Assembly (NCBI GenBank): GCA_012837465.1
Contig: DURG01000384.1
Span: 1 to 9,115, forward strand
DNA from: Propionibacterium sp.
GTDB lineage: Bacteria > Actinomycetota > Actinomycetes > Propionibacteriales > Propionibacteriaceae
DNA: 9,115 bases
Reading direction: 5' to 3'
Part shown: positions 8,230-9,115 of the stretch, piece by piece
Numbering within the stretch: the first letter of the stretch is position 1
How the letters are laid out: the number at the start of each line of letters is the position of its first letter
The notes under the pieces: model-generated
What the model was told of the DNA's origin: nothing
The model's database searches: none
Seen by the model: only the letters and a program-made list of their open reading frames with translations
Position numbers and translations under genes: made by a program

Positions 8230-9115
8230 ATGCAGGATCCAGAGGGCCTCGTGGCCGCCTTCCTCGACGGCGGGCCCGGCCTGTGGCTCGCGCCCGGCGA
8301 GGGTGTCGCGCCGGCCGACTGCGTGGTGGTCGCCACGTCCGGCTCGACGGGCGAGGCCAAGCACGTCGTCCTGCACCGCGAGGCGCTCATCGCAGCCGCC
8401 CGCGCAGCCGAGGATCGCCTCGGCTTCACCGCCACCTGGCACCTCACGCTCGCGCCGCAGTACGTCGCCGGGCTGATGGTGCTGGTCCGGGGCCGGCTGG
8501 GCGACGGCGTGCGCACCGCCTCCTCCGACCTGACCGACCTGTGTCTGGCTCCTGGCCGCAACTGCCTCTCGATCGTCGCCACGCAGTTGTACAGGGCGCT
8601 CGAAGCCCCTGCGCTGGCCGCCACGCTGGCGGGGTTCGACGCCGTGCTCGTCGGCGGCGCCGCGCTGCGGCCGGAGCTGAGGAGCCGTGCCGAGGACGCG
8701 GGGATACCCGTGATCGAGACCTACGGGATGAGCGAGACCTGCGGCGGGATCGTCTGGGACGGGGTGCCGCTGCCGGGGGTCGAGATCACGCTGGGGGAGC
8801 AGGGCCGCGTGCGCGTCGGCGGGCCGATGGTGTTCGAGGGGTATCTCGATTCAGCTGATGGCGAGGCTGCGGGCGCCCTTCGACGTGTCGCGGTCCTCGC
8901 AAGCTCGGACGCGACACGCTCAGGGACCAGGGCGCCCGCAGCTTCTCCGGCTCCCCTGCCCCCGGTGGTCACCAACGATCGGGGGAGGTGGGATGGCGAC
9001 CGCCTCGTCATCGAGGGCCGCGTCGACGACGTGGTCGTCTCCGGCGGCGTCAACGTCGACCTCGCCGAGGTCCGCCGCGCCGTCCTCGCCGCCGAGCCCG
9101 AGGCGGAGGTGCTCG
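8230..9115 (+). CDS. menE: o-Succinylbenzoate-CoA ligase (MenE-like), 3' end outside window
   Basis: This is an acyl-adenylate-forming enzyme expected to activate o-succinylbenzoate to its CoA thioester in cytoplasmic menaquinone synthesis. 295 codons are visible, with no stop before the window edge. The phosphate-binding loop TSGSTGEAK is at 36-44, YGMSET at 165-170, GYLDS at 204-208, TNDRG (equivalent of the usual TGD motif) at 248-252, and hinge GRVDDVVVSGGVNV at 263-276. The short N-terminus before the phosphate loop and the segment APQYVAGLMVLVRG fit actinobacterial MenE rather than long acyl-CoA ligases. Residues 213-238 are encoded by a palindromic repeat and separate GYLDS from TNDRG by about 39 residues; the frame stays open. 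Another AMP-binding ligase is possible, since the C-terminal domain and any men neighbours to the right are not visible. Confidence 0.85.
   Translation, partial: MQDPEGLVAAFLDGGPGLWLAPGEGVAPADCVVVATSGSTGEAKHVVLHREALIAAARAAEDRLGFTATWHLTLAPQYVAGLMVLVRGRLGDGVRTASSDLTDLCLAPGRNCLSIVATQLYRALEAPALAATLAGFDAVLVGGAALRPELRSRAEDAGIPVIETYGMSETCGGIVWDGVPLPGVEITLGEQGRVRVGGPMVFEGYLDSADGEAAGALRRVAVLASSDATRSGTRAPAASPAPLPPVVTNDRGRWDGDRLVIEGRVDDVVVSGGVNVDLAEVRRAVLAAEPEAEVL
8866..8942. repeat. Nested palindromic repeat (family B) in frame inside menE
   Basis: Outer arms GCTGCGGGCGCCCT (8866-8879) and AGGGCGCCCGCAGC (8929-8942) pair perfectly over 14 bp. Inner arms CGTGTCGC (8884-8891) and GCGACACG (8911-8918) pair over 8 bp, extended by GTCC/GGAC past one bulged base. 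ACGCTCAGGGACC (8916-8928) is identical to the right arm of the terminator hairpin at 5194-5206. The left edge CCCTTCGAC with the right edge GCTCAGGGACC resembles a short repeat common in actinobacteria (from memory, unchecked). Read in frame it encodes residues 213-238 of the MenE-like protein, rich in Ala, Arg and Ser. Confidence 0.8.

Noticed and set aside
8154..8858. Open frame on the plus strand overlapping menE in another frame
   Set aside because: The menE frame carries all adenylation motifs in order, whereas this frame is arginine-rich noise. The menE frame was read by hand from 8230 to the window end without a stop.
8866..8942. menE as a pseudogene disrupted by the repeat
   Set aside because: The reading frame is continuous through the repeat and resumes the conserved TNDRG and hinge motifs, so disruption is not supported by sequence. 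Loss of activity cannot be excluded.
8970..8980. ACCAACGATC in menE matching the right end of family A at 37-46 and 101-110
   Set aside because: Here it encodes the conserved TNDR motif, and neither the GGCTCA part nor a matching left end is present. A chance 10-base match is more likely.

Overview
The window is a GC-rich, densely packed bacterial chromosome segment, most likely from an actinobacterium. Supporting signs are strong G/C preference at third codon positions, many GTG starts, and TANNNT -10 boxes placed for leaderless transcripts. The gene content and the small palindromic repeats resemble Propionibacteriaceae; that family-level guess rests on memory and was not checked. No tRNA, rRNA, IS element, CRISPR or phage gene was seen, and no gap between genes exceeds 300 bases.

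Layout from left to right. Positions 1-119 hold a 64-bp tandem duplication of a hairpin repeat that also copies the last codons of the adjacent gene. Positions 108-3215 (minus) encode a fused alpha-beta glycyl-tRNA synthetase. Divergent from it, at 3271-4209 and 4254-5165 (plus), are an NAD-dependent D-2-hydroxyacid dehydrogenase and a cation diffusion facilitator metal exporter. A long perfect hairpin (5167-5206) fills the gap to a convergent two-gene unit (7210-5208, minus). That unit pairs a sugar nucleotidyltransferase with a galactokinase-like GHMP kinase, overlapping by a GTGA junction, and looks like an NDP-sugar salvage pathway for an unidentified sugar. Upstream are a lone DhaL-type protein (7252-7872, minus) and a small two-helix membrane protein (7937-8194, minus). 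Divergent from the latter, a menE-like o-succinylbenzoate-CoA ligase (8230 onward, plus) runs off the right edge.

Two signals stand out. First, members of two palindromic repeat families occur between genes (1-106; 5167-5206) and also in frame inside two enzymes. One lies exactly in the linker between the alpha and beta parts of GlyRS (2259-2308); the other lies in MenE between its GYL and TNDRG motifs (8866-8942). In both cases the reading frame stays open, so the repeat is translated into extra protein. Second, five of the six genes that follow a real intergenic gap have a TANNNT hexamer exactly 6 nt before the start codon. This suggests predominantly leaderless transcription and settles several start sites. 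The sixth, dhaL, instead has a canonical -35/-10 pair and a strong AGGAGG site.

The genes are mostly housekeeping (tRNA charging, menaquinone synthesis, metal export) with some sugar and alpha-keto/hydroxy acid metabolism. They form short independent transcription units rather than one pathway.
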